Shown: positions 39,023-47,807, counted from the first letter of the stretch. The stretch: 64,000 nt of DNA from Microbacterium sp. SLBN-154 (GCF_006715565.1 NZ_VFNL01000001.1:2852001-2916000), one strand, 5' to 3'. Notes: generated by a model not told the origin, from the sequence alone. Numbers and translations are program-made.

Positions 39023-39835
39023 TCACCGCCCGAAGAAGTCGCCGAGCGCGCCGAACTGGTCGCCGATGTTCGAGACCTGATCGCCGAATCCCGACACGAC
39101 GTCCCCGGCACCTCCGACGAGGCCCTCCGTGCCTTCGGCGAAGCCCGAGACGTCGACGCCGTCCGCCAGGCCCGAGAGGTCGACACCGTCGGCGAGGGCG
39201 TCGAAGTCGACCCCGAAGCCCGCGGCCTGCTCGAGGAGCGGCGTCGCCACCGAGCTGACCACCGCGGCTCCCGCCACGGCGCCGAGGACTCCGATGGCCA
39301 GGCCGCCGGCGCCGACCATCGCCGCACCGCCTCCGACGCGGCCGAGAAGACCGCGCATCCGGCCAGGGCGCAGGGCCTCGGCGCGGCCCGCGGCGCGGGC
39401 GAGGTCTTCCGGAGCCGCCGACCGCGGTCTCTCCGCGGGCGGGAACTCCGTCCGCATGCGCGACTCGATCTGCTGGCGTTGCTGCGGAGTGAGTCGGGCG
39501 AACGCCTCGCGATGGATCTCCTCCACCTGGTGCGGGTCGGCGGTTCGCATCAGGTAGTCGTAGCGGGCGATCGCCGCCCGGTCGGTCTCACTCGGGCGAC
39601 CGGAGGACATGCCACCCGCCGGTGGCGGCGTGGTCGAGGGACGACCCCGCGGCACGGACGAGGAGGGCGGGGCGACAGACCCGGCGCCCGCGGCAGGACG
39701 ACCGTCGCCGCCGAGTGCGTCGGCGGCGCTTCGGACGATCCCCCGCCAATCCGAGGAGGAGGAACCCTGGGCGGAGCCGCCCTGGTTGTCCAGCGCCTTG
39801 GCGGCCATGCCGATCAGCTTGGAGAGCTTGCTCAT
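39023..39835 (-). CDS. Membrane-associated protein of unknown function, glycine-rich C-terminus
   Basis: This 270-residue protein begins MSKLSKLIGMAAKALDNQGG. Next is a Ser/Pro-rich linker (about 45-85), then a conserved-looking helical block (DRAAIARYDYLMRTADPHQVEEIHREAFARLTPQQRQQIESRMRTEFPP, about 85-135), a hydrophobic glycine/alanine helix pair (about 165-200), and a C-terminus of short repeats of the GVDLSGLADG type. Homologues in Microbacteriaceae are, from memory, sometimes labelled cation-transporting ATPase, but no ATPase motif is present, so that label is not supported. AGGGA precedes the ATG. The function is unknown. Confidence 0.65.
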   Translation of the reverse strand: MSKLSKLIGMAAKALDNQGGSAQGSSSSDWRGIVRSAADALGGDGRPAAGAGSVAPPSSSVPRGRPSTTPPPAGGMSSGRPSETDRAAIARYDYLMRTADPHQVEEIHREAFARLTPQQRQQIESRMRTEFPPAERPRSAAPEDLARAAGRAEALRPGRMRGLLGRVGGGAAMVGAGGLAIGVLGAVAGAAVVSSVATPLLEQAAGFGVDFDALADGVDLSGLADGVDVSGFAEGTEGLVGGAGDVVSGFGDQVSNIGDQFGALGDFFGR

Positions 39836-40058
39836 GACGATCCCTTCTGAACGTCAAGGTCTCCTCCACCCTCACGGGCCGGTGGGCCGGAACGCCACGG
39901 GGCGTTCGTACTGACGGGTCCACCGCAATCGGGAGTACTCCCCTTGCCTCGCCCACGGTAGCGAGGCGGACCTATGGATTCGCTCGAAATGCCCGCGCGG
40001 TGGGGCGCCGTTCCTGGCATGATGGCGTCACCCGATCCGCCCTGACCGAAGGGGCACG
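39836..40058. other. Divergent intergenic region
   Basis: The 223 nt between the divergent genes at 39835 and 40059 should contain both promoters. A possible -10 for the metallophosphoesterase gene is CATGAT near 40018-40023, but no good -35 accompanies it. I see no strong palindrome. Confidence 0.35.
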
Positions 40059-41849
40059 ATGCGCTCGCTCACGCGTCGACAGTTCCTCGCGCGCACCGCC
40101 GCGCTCGCCGCTGCGCTGTCCCTCGACCCCGACGATCTCGGCCGCCTCCTCGTCACCGCCCCGACGGCGACGAGCGGCACCACCGACATCCCCTCGACGC
40201 TCCTGCAGACGATCCTGTACGGACCGACTGTTCAGGGCAGCTACCGCCGGCTGGTCGCCGGGCCGGGGGAACCCTACCTCCCCCGCCTGGATGTGCTCGG
40301 GCGCGATCCCGACCCGTCCCGGACGTCGCGGCGACGGTCGTTGCTCTACCTCGGGCATCTCTCCGATCTCCACGTCATCGATGCCCAGTCGCCGGGCCGC
40401 ATCGAGCCGATGATCGTCCAGGACCATTCGGCGTGGGGCTCGGCGTTCCACCCGCACGATCCACTGAGCCCCCACACCGTCGCGGCGATGGTGGGCGCGT
40501 TCCACGACGCGCGGTCCAGTCCGCTCACCGGAGCACCGATGGGTGCTGCCGTAGTGACGGGTGACAGCGCCGACATGCACTCGCACCTCGAGCTGCGCTG
40601 GTACATCGATCTGATGGACGGGCTGACCATCGACCCCGCCACCGCGGGACCGGTCTTCCAGGGCGTGCAGGCGTGGCCGGAGGCCACCTGGGCGTATCGC
40701 CCCGAGGATCCGACCGGCGGAGCCTTCGGCGACTACGGCTTCCCGGCACTCCCCGACATGCTCGAGCGGGCGATCGCCGGTGAGATCCGTTCGACCGGCC
40801 TCCCCGCGCCCTGGTATGCCGTGTACGGAAACCACGACACGCTCCTGCTCGGGACGTTCGAGCTGAGCCCCTCCCTGCATGCGCTCGCGGTCGGCGGGCA
40901 GAAGTCCTACACGCTGGAGGCGACGGCGTCGACGTTCCTCCGTGGCTGGGCCGCCAGCGGCAGCGCGGTCCAGCAGGGATGGGACGCCCTCAACCTCGCG
41001 TGGGGCCGCTCGGGCTTCCGCGCGGTCTCGGCGAACCCGGAACGCCGCATCTACGAGACCCGGGAATTCATGGCCGAGCACTTCACGACACAGCCCGAGC
41101 CGGGGCCGATCGGGCACGGGTTCACCCGTCGGAACCTCCAGACGGGTGAGACGTGGTGGCGCGCCGAACTGAGTCCGCATGTGCGTGCGCTGGGTCTGGA
41201 CACCTGCAACGCCGTCGCGGGCCCCGACGGCGCCCTCCCCGACGTGCAGTTCCGGTGGCTCCGCACCGAGCTCGAGCGCGCCCAGCGGGAGCAGAAGCTC
41301 GTACTCATCCTCAGCCACCACAACAGCCTGACCATGGAGAACACCGCCCAGCGCCCGGGCGAGACCGAGATCCTGCGTCACGGGCCCGAGGTGGTCGATC
41401 TCATCCTGCAATTCCCCGTCGCCATCGCCTGGCTGAACGGGCACACGCATCTGAATCAGATCCTCGCCCACCGTTCGGGCGACCGGGGATTCTGGGAGAT
41501 CACGACCGCCTCATGCATCGACTTCCCCCAGCAGCAGCAGGTCGTCGAGATCGTCGACAACCGGGATGGCACGCTGTCGCTGTTCACCACGGTGCTCGAC
41601 CACGCCTCGCCGGTCTCACCGGGTGCGCCGGGCCGGACGGGTGATCTCGCCGCACGGGCCCGCGAGTTGTCCGCCAACGACTGGGCCGAGACCCCGATCA
41701 TGCGTCGGGGATCTCCGCTCGACCGCAACACCGAGCTCCTCCTCCCCTCCCCGTTCGATCTGGAGATCATCACCGATGCCTCCCTGCAGGCGCAGCGGAT
41801 GACGGAGCGGGCACGCATCCTCGCGCACGAACAGCGGAGCGCCTCATGA
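40059..41849 (+). CDS. Tat-exported metallophosphoesterase (TIGR03767-type)
   Basis: This 596-residue secreted phosphoesterase has a twin-arginine signal, TRRQFLARTAALAAALSL (about 4-22), which predicts folded export. The calcineurin-like metal sites are visible: GHLSDLHVIDAQ (D and H), VVTGDSADM, YGNHD (about residue 260), a His pair in LILSHHNS, and NGHTH (about 465). The large inserts and length match a family of secreted metallophosphoesterases found in actinobacteria and propionibacteria. The substrate is unknown. Its stop overlaps the next gene (a lipoprotein) by ATGA, and a membrane protein follows in the same way, giving a three-gene unit. Confidence 0.87.
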   Translation: MRSLTRRQFLARTAALAAALSLDPDDLGRLLVTAPTATSGTTDIPSTLLQTILYGPTVQGSYRRLVAGPGEPYLPRLDVLGRDPDPSRTSRRRSLLYLGHLSDLHVIDAQSPGRIEPMIVQDHSAWGSAFHPHDPLSPHTVAAMVGAFHDARSSPLTGAPMGAAVVTGDSADMHSHLELRWYIDLMDGLTIDPATAGPVFQGVQAWPEATWAYRPEDPTGGAFGDYGFPALPDMLERAIAGEIRSTGLPAPWYAVYGNHDTLLLGTFELSPSLHALAVGGQKSYTLEATASTFLRGWAASGSAVQQGWDALNLAWGRSGFRAVSANPERRIYETREFMAEHFTTQPEPGPIGHGFTRRNLQTGETWWRAELSPHVRALGLDTCNAVAGPDGALPDVQFRWLRTELERAQREQKLVLILSHHNSLTMENTAQRPGETEILRHGPEVVDLILQFPVAIAWLNGHTHLNQILAHRSGDRGFWEITTASCIDFPQQQQVVEIVDNRDGTLSLFTTVLDHASPVSPGAPGRTGDLAARARELSANDWAETPIMRRGSPLDRNTELLLPSPFDLEIITDASLQAQRMTERARILAHEQRSAS

Positions 41850-42199
41850 GGGGTCGTTCCGCCTGGGCGGCCGCGTTGGCGCTCACCGTCGCGCTCGCTG
41901 CCGCGGGCTGTTCGCAGATCGCCGCGATCGCGCCGGTCGGCGGTGACAGGCTGGCAGAGGTCCGGTATGCCGTGAACGACATCCTCATCGAGGAGGGGAT
42001 CGACATCCTCGTCGCGCCGGTCTGCACGGTCGGAGCAGACGAGGTGACGGTGGCATGCGAGGGGTCGACCCGCGACGAGCGCGCGATCGACGCCGTCTCC
42101 GAAGCGGCATCATCCGATCAGATCGTCGTCCGCGTCGACGACGAGGTCGTCTACGAGGGCTCGCTCATGACCGTCCTCGAGAGGGGGTCGAGCGGATGA
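41846..42199 (+). CDS. Small predicted lipoprotein of unknown function
   Basis: The product has 117 residues. The N-terminus is a signal peptide with a lipobox AAGC (Cys near 22), so the mature protein should be lipid-anchored outside the membrane. The mature part has two cysteines (APVCTV and VACEG) and a beta-rich pattern reminiscent of a small secretion-associated domain, but I do not recognise a family. It is translationally coupled at both ends (ATGA) to the metallophosphoesterase and the following membrane protein, which suggests a shared envelope role. Confidence 0.7.
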   Translation: MRGRSAWAAALALTVALAAAGCSQIAAIAPVGGDRLAEVRYAVNDILIEEGIDILVAPVCTVGADEVTVACEGSTRDERAIDAVSEAASSDQIVVRVDDEVVYEGSLMTVLERGSSG

Positions 42200-42768
42200 A
42201 GCGGTCGCGCACCCTTCCGCTCCTCGTCGCCGCCGCGGCGATCGTCGTCGGTGCCCTCCTCCAAGCCGCCACCGCCGTCCCGGGCCTCGGGCGCGTGGCC
42301 CCGGTGTGGTTCGTGCTGGCCGCCCTCGCCTCGCTCCTGGTCCTGTGGGGGCAGCTCAGCAGCCTCACCTGGGCGATCACGGCTCTCGATCGCGACGCCG
42401 CATCCGTCCGCGTGCTTCCGATCGCGGCCTGGTCGGGAATCACCCTGATCGTCGTCGGGGTTCTGCTCGTCGTCTTCCCGCCGGGCGCGGCGCTCGCGGG
42501 TCTCGCGGCGCTGTTCATCCTCCCCGGCGCGAGTGCCGGGATGGGGCGAGCCGTCGGCGGGGCGGGACGCACGATTCGCCGTCACCCCTGGCGATCGGTC
42601 CTCCTCGCGCTCGGCGCCGTCATCGCCCTCGTCACGCTCGCCATCGCGGCGGTCGCGTCAGGCCTGTTCCTGACCGGGTTCCTCGGCGGCGCGGCGATGT
42701 GGATCGCCTTCGGCACTGCGGCGGCGGTTCTGCTCGCCGCCGCGGCGCGCCTCCAGGCGGCTCGATGA
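42196..42768 (+). CDS. Integral membrane protein of unknown function
   Basis: This 190-residue protein has five or six hydrophobic segments (about 8-25, 35-52, 72-92, 95-110, 130-150 and 155-180) separated by short Arg-rich loops. There is no recognised domain. ATG at 42196 overlaps the lipoprotein stop (ATGA). The stop codon directly abuts the stop of the convergent UbiB-like gene (TGATCA, no gap). It is likely the membrane member of the metallophosphoesterase unit. Confidence 0.7.
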   Translation: MKRSRTLPLLVAAAAIVVGALLQAATAVPGLGRVAPVWFVLAALASLLVLWGQLSSLTWAITALDRDAASVRVLPIAAWSGITLIVVGVLLVVFPPGAALAGLAALFILPGASAGMGRAVGGAGRTIRRHPWRSVLLALGAVIALVTLAIAAVASGLFLTGFLGGAAMWIAFGTAAAVLLAAAARLQAAR

Positions 42769-44478
42769 TCAGATGGGGCCGCGGGAACCGAGGACGCCCG
42801 CCAGGAGCGCATGGAGAAGCGGCGGCACCGCGGCGACGAGGAGGATCGTCCCGAACACCGGATCGTCGGGTCGGAGCAGGATTCCGCCGATGAGCAGGGC
42901 ACCGAACAGCACCGCCGAGAGAAGGCGACGGCAGAGGCGCTCGAGCCGCGCGAGGCGACGATCGACCCGCGGCGCGTCGACCGCGAGGCGTCCCTCCTCC
43001 ATACGGGTGGCGAGCTTGTCGATCCGGCGCGGGAGGCGCGCGACGAGCCCCACGGTGTCGACCGCCTGACGCGTGACGGCCTGCACGACGTTGCCCCGTT
43101 CCTCGCGCAGCAGGGTGGCGGCGTACGGCTCGACGGCCTCCCAGATGTTGAAGGCGGGGTCGAGCGCGCTGGACACACCGGAGGTCAGCGACATCGCCCG
43201 GATGACCAGGAGGAAGTTCTCCGGCAGCTGGAAGGGAAGCGCCCGAACGAGATCGCCGAACTCGATCGCGAAGTCACGGAATTCGCGGGGATCGACCTCG
43301 GCGAGCTCGGCGAACCCCATGCCGCCGAACCGCGCGAACAGCTGCGTCATGGCGCGCTCGAGCTCGGCGGTGTCGGCCGAGGGAAGCAGAACCCCGACCT
43401 CGCGGATGCTGTCGACCAGGCCCACGCCATCGCGCGCCGCGACGGCGATCACGAGACGCCGAAGCCCGGCGCGAAGCGAATCAGGGACCTGGCCCATCAT
43501 CCCGAAATCGATGAAGGTGAGCGTCCAGCCTTCCGCCCCGTCCTCCTCCGCGGTACCGGGCTCTCTCGCCGAGGGGGTGACGAAGATGTTCCCCGGATGC
43601 GGGTCGGCGTGGAAGTAGCCGTTTCCGAACAGCTGCTGGAACATCACCGAGGCGAAGGCCAACGCGACGTCGGTGGGGTCGATCCCCGCGGCGACGAGTG
43701 CCTCTCGGTCATTGATCTTGATCGCCGTCACGTCCTGGAGCGTCAGTACGCGCCGGGTCGATCGCTCCCACACGACCGCGGGCGTCGCCACGCGGGGGTC
43801 GTCGGCGAAATCGCGCGCGAACCGCTCGCCGTTGACGCCCTCCTGCATGTAGTCGATCTCCTGCAGCGACGTCTCGGCGAACTCCTCGACGAGCTCGGGC
43901 ATGTCCACCCGCCGCGAGACCAGCGACACCCTGCTGAGCCACACGCCGACTTTGCGCAGAGCGCGCAGGTCGACGTCGACGATCTGGTCGATGCCGGGGC
44001 GCTGGACCTTGACCACGACGTCGGTGAAGCCGGCGAGCTCGGCGTCAGCGGTCGACAGCCGCGCCCGGTGCGCCTGCCCGAGCGAGGCCGCGGCCACCGG
44101 CTGCGGGTCGACGAACGAGAAAGCCTGCTCGAGCGGTACGCCCAGCTCGCTCTCGGCCAACGCACGGATCCGATCGAACGCGACCGGGGGCACTTCGTCC
44201 TGCAGGCCCTCCAGTTCCTTCGTGATCTCGGGCGGCAGGATGTCGAGCCGGGACGAGAGGAACTGCCCCACCTTGATCATGAGACCGCCGAGGTCCACGG
44301 CGAGCGCGTGGAAGCGCTGCGCGATCCGCCGCATCCGCCGCGCGCGCCCGCGCGCCACGAGAGCGGTCAGTCCGAACCTCGGAAGGAACAGCTCCCACCA
44401 CCACGTCTGCAGCATGACGCGCAGCGCGAAGCGGGTGATGCGGCGGTAGCGGGCGCGCATCCGTCGGGCGTCGGTCAT
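42769..44478 (-). CDS. ABC1/UbiB-family atypical kinase-like protein
   Basis: This 569-residue member of the UbiB/ADCK family has an atypical protein-kinase-like fold. Characteristic blocks are LGGLMIKVGQFLSSRLDILPPEITKELEGLQDEVPP (KxGQ motif, about 65-100), AAASLGQAHRA (Ala-rich nucleotide loop replacing the kinase glycine loop), VVKVQRPGI (catalytic-site Lys), YFHADPHPGNIFV and LTFIDFGMMG. Two hydrophobic helices at the C-terminus (about 520-565) anchor it in the membrane. UbiB homologues support quinone biosynthesis as ATPases; menaquinone-using actinobacteria also have them, with unclear roles. The ATG at 44478 has AGGAGA upstream. Confidence 0.9.
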   Translation of the reverse strand: MTDARRMRARYRRITRFALRVMLQTWWWELFLPRFGLTALVARGRARRMRRIAQRFHALAVDLGGLMIKVGQFLSSRLDILPPEITKELEGLQDEVPPVAFDRIRALAESELGVPLEQAFSFVDPQPVAAASLGQAHRARLSTADAELAGFTDVVVKVQRPGIDQIVDVDLRALRKVGVWLSRVSLVSRRVDMPELVEEFAETSLQEIDYMQEGVNGERFARDFADDPRVATPAVVWERSTRRVLTLQDVTAIKINDREALVAAGIDPTDVALAFASVMFQQLFGNGYFHADPHPGNIFVTPSAREPGTAEEDGAEGWTLTFIDFGMMGQVPDSLRAGLRRLVIAVAARDGVGLVDSIREVGVLLPSADTAELERAMTQLFARFGGMGFAELAEVDPREFRDFAIEFGDLVRALPFQLPENFLLVIRAMSLTSGVSSALDPAFNIWEAVEPYAATLLREERGNVVQAVTRQAVDTVGLVARLPRRIDKLATRMEEGRLAVDAPRVDRRLARLERLCRRLLSAVLFGALLIGGILLRPDDPVFGTILLVAAVPPLLHALLAGVLGSRGPI

Positions 44479-44515
44479 CGATTCTCCTGGACGCCGACGC
44501 ACGAGTGGCGTCGAA

Positions 44516-45100
44516 TCAGCTCTGGGCGAGGATGGAGTAGAGCCTACGGCGCGCGTCCTCGAGGACGGCGACAGCCTCTTCCACCTGAGCCGACGAGCCG
44601 GAGCGGGCCACCTGTGCCGCGGCCTGTGCCAGGTCGAGACCAGCCTTGGGGAGAGCGGTCATGCGCGGCGACTCGCGGTGCGACGCTCCGCCGGACTCCC
44701 AGGGCGCTCCGCGTTCGGCAGCGGCCTCGGCCTCGGCGATTCCGCCCTCGGTCAGGCTGTAGGTCTTGCGCCCATCCGCTTCCTTGGCCTCGATCAGGCC
44801 TTCGTCAGCGAGGAGCTGGAGCGTGGGGTAGACCGAGCCGGCGCTGGGCTTCCAGCTGCCGCCGCTGCGCTCCTCGATGAGCTGGATGATCTGGTAGCCG
44901 TGCATGGGGCGCTCCAGCAGAAGAGTGAGGACGGCCGTGCGCACGTCACCTCGGTTCATCCGCGGCGCGGACCCGCTGCCGACGCCCTTCTCGAAGGCGG
45001 AGCGCAGCTGGTCCATGGCCTCCGCGATGTTCGACATCGGCCATCCCGACGCCGACCCGCCGCGCCCCGAGAATGCTTCGCCGAAGAATGAGTTGCTCAT
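44516..45100 (-). CDS. PadR-family transcriptional regulator
   Basis: This 194-residue protein has a Gly/Ser-rich N-terminal extension (about 1-45) and a PadR winged helix (about 50-125): DVRTAVLTLLLERPMHGYQIIQLIEERSGGSWKPSAGSVYPTLQLLADEGLI. A short helical C-terminus (about 145-194) is presumably for dimerisation. The ATG at 45100 is preceded by GGAGGTCATC. A palindrome 46-61 nt upstream is a candidate autoregulatory site. The UbiB-like gene starts 38 nt downstream and may be a target, though PadR proteins more often control transporters. Confidence 0.87.
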   Translation of the reverse strand: MSNSFFGEAFSGRGGSASGWPMSNIAEAMDQLRSAFEKGVGSGSAPRMNRGDVRTAVLTLLLERPMHGYQIIQLIEERSGGSWKPSAGSVYPTLQLLADEGLIEAKEADGRKTYSLTEGGIAEAEAAAERGAPWESGGASHRESPRMTALPKAGLDLAQAAAQVARSGSSAQVEEAVAVLEDARRRLYSILAQS

Positions 45101-45145
45101 GATGACCTCCTCCGCTCCGTCGCGGTCGCGACGCCGAGCGATACC

Positions 45146-45161
45146 TAACGATATGTCGTTA
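45146..45161. promoter_or_regulatory. Operator-like palindrome upstream of padR
   Basis: TAACGATATGTCGTTA has perfect 6-nt arms around a 4-nt centre. AT-rich sequence of the TAACGATAT type stands out from the GC-rich surroundings, and a further ATCGTT half-site lies at 45165-45170. It is a candidate PadR binding site. Confidence 0.55.
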
Positions 45162-45226
45162 CGCATCGTTGAGGGCGAAAGTGGAGGGAATTCGCAGGCG
45201 CGGAGCGCCGCCGGACATCGCCGGGG

Positions 45227-46342
45227 TCAGACCGATGTGCGTGCGTCCCGGCGCGCGAGGATCTCCGCCCGCTCGTACTGCGGGGCGAGCGACCACTCCT
45301 CCCCCAGGTGGCGCGCGGCGGTCACGGGCCAGAGGGGGTCGAGGAGGAACTCCCGCGCGAGCGCGACCAGGTCGGCGTCGCCGGCATCGAGGATCTCCTC
45401 GGCCTGTTCGGGGTCGCGGATCAGACCCACGGCCGCCGTCAGCACGTGAGCCTCCTGTCGGATGCGGCGGGAGAACGGCACCTGATACCCCGGTCCGACG
45501 GGGATCTGCGCGTCGGCGACGTTGCCGCCGGTGGAGACGTGCACGACGTCCACGCCGCGCTCGCGGAGCAGGCCGGCGAGCCGCACGCTGTCATCCGCCG
45601 TCCAGCCGGCCGGTTCCACCCAGTCGGTGGCCGAGATCCTCACGAAGATCGGCGTCCGGTCGCCGACCGCCTGCCGTACCGCATCGGTCACCTGCTCGAG
45701 AATCCGCACGCGGTTCTCGAAAGAGCCGCCGTAGTCGTCGGTGCGGGTGTTCGACACGGGCGAGAGGAACTCGTGCAGCAGATACCCGTGGGCGGCATGG
45801 ATCTCGATGACGTCGTAACCGGCTTCCCGCGCGCGTCGCGCGGCGGTCGCGAACTGCCCGATGACCTCGTCGATCCCCGCACGGTCCAGCGCCGTCGGCA
45901 CCTGCTTGTCGGGCGCGAACGCCACGGCGCTCGGGGCGACCGGCTGCCAGTCGGCGGCAGGCTCGTCGCTTCCGAACGGGCCGTCGAACGGACGCGGTGA
46001 ACTCGCCTTCCGCCCGGCGTGGGCGAGTTGGATCCCGGCGGCCACGCCGTTGTCGCGGAAGAACCGCGTGAGCCGGCGGTGCGCGGCCACCTGCGTGTCG
46101 TTCCAGATGCCCAGGTCGTAGGCCGAGATGCGGCCCTCGGCGCTGACCGCGGTCGCTTCGACGATGATGAGGCCGGGGCGCCCGAGCGACCGCGAACCGT
46201 AGTGCTGGACGTGCCAGTCGTTCGGCGCGCCGACGTCGGGCCCGTCGGGGTCGGCCGAGTACTGGCACATGGGCGCCATCACGATCCGGTTGGCCAGGGT
46301 GATGCCGCGCACGGTGAGCGGACGGAAAAGGGGGGATGTCAC
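45227..46342 (-). CDS. NADH:flavin oxidoreductase, Old Yellow Enzyme (YqjM/NamA type)
   Basis: This FMN-containing ene-reductase reduces activated C=C bonds with NAD(P)H. The 371 residues form the OYE TIM barrel. APMCQYSA near residue 23 holds the redox-tuning Cys of the YqjM class; QLAHAGRKA and the active-site His pair in IEIHAAHGYLLHEFLSP are present, and so are FENRVRILEQV and the phosphate-binding GLIRDPEQAEEIL and LVALAREFLLDP. The start is GTG at 46342 with AGGT upstream. The native substrate is unknown; a stress or xenobiotic-reduction role is usual for this class. Confidence 0.92.
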   Translation of the reverse strand: MTSPLFRPLTVRGITLANRIVMAPMCQYSADPDGPDVGAPNDWHVQHYGSRSLGRPGLIIVEATAVSAEGRISAYDLGIWNDTQVAAHRRLTRFFRDNGVAAGIQLAHAGRKASSPRPFDGPFGSDEPAADWQPVAPSAVAFAPDKQVPTALDRAGIDEVIGQFATAARRAREAGYDVIEIHAAHGYLLHEFLSPVSNTRTDDYGGSFENRVRILEQVTDAVRQAVGDRTPIFVRISATDWVEPAGWTADDSVRLAGLLRERGVDVVHVSTGGNVADAQIPVGPGYQVPFSRRIRQEAHVLTAAVGLIRDPEQAEEILDAGDADLVALAREFLLDPLWPVTAARHLGEEWSLAPQYERAEILARRDARTSV

Positions 46343-46416
46343 GGGCGTACCTCCATTGATCGCAACGCCGCCGGCGCGGCAGGGAATTCCCGCCGGGGAA
46401 GGGAGTGGTGGTGCGC

Positions 46417-46932
46417 TCAGTCGCGCGCGGCGACGTCGACCTGGAGCTCGGCGGCGATCCGCTCGAGGTCGGCGATGACCGCGGCGACCTCGACGGAGGG
46501 CGGTACGACGGCCGAAACGGTCGCCTCGAACAGGCGCCCGCCGGCCATCGCCGCATCGCGGGTCTCGGTCCGCATCCGGTCGATGCTCACGCCATGGGAT
46601 CCGAGGGCTGCGGAGATCTCGTGGACGATCCCGGGGTGATCATTGCCGAGCACGGTGAAAGACAGGCGGCGCGACGACGTGTCGCCGGGCGCACCGCTTC
46701 CCTCCCCCGGCACGCTCACCGTGATCAGCCCGGGAACGGCGTCGAGAGCGGCCCGCAGGGCGTCGAGGCGCTCTTCGGGCGCCGACACCTGAATCACGCC
46801 GGCGAAGGCCCCGGCGAGCTCGGCCAGCTCGCTGTGCTCCCAGTTGCCTCCGTGGGCGTCGATCACCTCGGCCACCGCGGCCACGAGGCCTGCGCGATCG
46901 GTTCCGACGAGGGTGAGCACGAGGATCGCCAT
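46417..46932 (-). CDS. Double ACT-domain protein (GcvR-like)
   Basis: This 171-residue protein is made of two ACT domains, about 1-75 (LTLVGTDRAGLVAAVAEVIDAHGGNWEHSEL) and about 90-165 (FTVLGNDHPGIVHEISAALGSHGVSIDRMRTET). This is the layout of the glycine-cleavage-system regulator GcvR and related amino-acid-sensing proteins that lack a DNA-binding part. ATG at 46932 is chosen; an open frame continues upstream without family likeness. It probably senses an amino acid by binding at the ACT interface, with unknown output. No glycine cleavage genes are in the window. Confidence 0.83.
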   Translation of the reverse strand: MAILVLTLVGTDRAGLVAAVAEVIDAHGGNWEHSELAELAGAFAGVIQVSAPEERLDALRAALDAVPGLITVSVPGEGSGAPGDTSSRRLSFTVLGNDHPGIVHEISAALGSHGVSIDRMRTETRDAAMAGGRLFEATVSAVVPPSVEVAAVIADLERIAAELQVDVAARD

Positions 46933-46987
46933 GGATTCAGCGTACGACTCCGCGCCACGCGGCGCCCGAGGCTGGTTGACTGGAATC

Positions 46988-47383
46988 ATGTCCGCCCCAT
47001 CCGACGCGCCGGCCGACGAGCCTGCCGTGGCCACCCTCGTGGCCGCCGACGCGGTCGACAAGCTCGCGGCCCTCGCGATCATCGCGCGCGCGACAGGCAG
47101 CACCGTGGTCGGCGGCGGCACCGCGCGCCCTCGCATCCCCCTCCGCGACGGCGTCTGGATCGAGATCGAGATCCCCAAGTTCGGCGAGCCCCCACCGCTC
47201 GCGATCGATGTGCACGCGACCGAGGGACCGGCCGCCGCCAGGAGCGAGGCGATCGCGTTGCGCGGAATTCTCCGAAGCGTCACCGAATGGTCGGTGATCG
47301 CAGCGTTCCCCGAAAGCGACCCGACCCCCGCGACGCCTACGATGAACAGCGCGGCGTCGGCGTCGAACACCGACAGCCGATGA
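46988..47383 (+). CDS. Small protein of unknown function with PKFGEPPPLAIDV motif
   Basis: This 131-residue protein begins at ATG 46988. The core (about 15-105) contains a possible N-terminal helix (AADAVDKLAALAIIARATG), a short strand region and the block WIEIEIPKFGEPPPLAIDVHATEG, then an Ala/Glu helix and TEWSVIAAFP; the last 25 residues are low-complexity. It is a paralogue of the gene at 38628-38936. It is divergent from the double-ACT gene (55 nt between starts), and may be coupled to the following gene, which starts 9 nt downstream. Confidence 0.65.
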   Translation: MSAPSDAPADEPAVATLVAADAVDKLAALAIIARATGSTVVGGGTARPRIPLRDGVWIEIEIPKFGEPPPLAIDVHATEGPAAARSEAIALRGILRSVTEWSVIAAFPESDPTPATPTMNSAASASNTDSR

Positions 47384-47392
47384 CACCTCCGG

Positions 47393-47806
47393 GTGCCCAC
47401 CGAGATGAGAGTCGCATCCTCAGCGGACTGGCGAGACGCCCTCCCGTTCGACACCCCCGTCCCCGCGGCTGATGTCGCTCCCGGCGATCCGGCACGCTGC
47501 TCGGGGTGCCCGGCCGAGGTGTCGGCGTGGGAACGCACCGCACTCTTCGCGGTCAAGCACCGTCATCCGAATCATCACTCGGGGTTCGTCCGCTTCTATT
47601 GCGCCGCGCACGTCCCGGCCGCGGCGCCGCCGCCGTCGGCCGCCCCCGCACCGATCCGCAAAACGCGAGCCCCCCACGCCCCGCGAGAGCGGGCGACGCC
47701 GCAACGCAGGGTGGTGGAGGACAAGCCGCGGCCGGTGTGCCCGGACTGCTTCATCGAGGTGTCGGCGACCGGGATCTGCGGCATGTGCGGCGAGCGGATC
47801 GCCTGA
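47393..47806 (+). CDS. Protein with Cys-rich ends, possible zinc ribbon
   Basis: This 137-residue protein has an N-terminal block with CSGCP (about 36-40) and FYCAAH (about 67-72), a Pro/Ala/Arg-rich middle, and a C-terminus with CPDCFIEVSATGICGMCGER, which has the CxxC...CxxC spacing of a zinc ribbon. The PKHRHPNHHSGF region between is basic and His-rich. No enzyme domain is visible. GTG at 47393 is taken as start; ATG at 47405 is equally possible, as neither has a good ribosome site. The stop is one base from the convergent cyclase gene stop. Confidence 0.6.
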   Translation: MPTEMRVASSADWRDALPFDTPVPAADVAPGDPARCSGCPAEVSAWERTALFAVKHRHPNHHSGFVRFYCAAHVPAAAPPPSAAPAPIRKTRAPHAPRERATPQRRVVEDKPRPVCPDCFIEVSATGICGMCGERIA

Positions 47807-47807
47807 C

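Noticed and set aside
39023..39835. Annotation as a cation-transporting ATPase
   Set aside because: There is no P-loop, no DKTGT phosphorylation motif and only a short hydrophobic segment; the label used for some homologues is not supported by the sequence.
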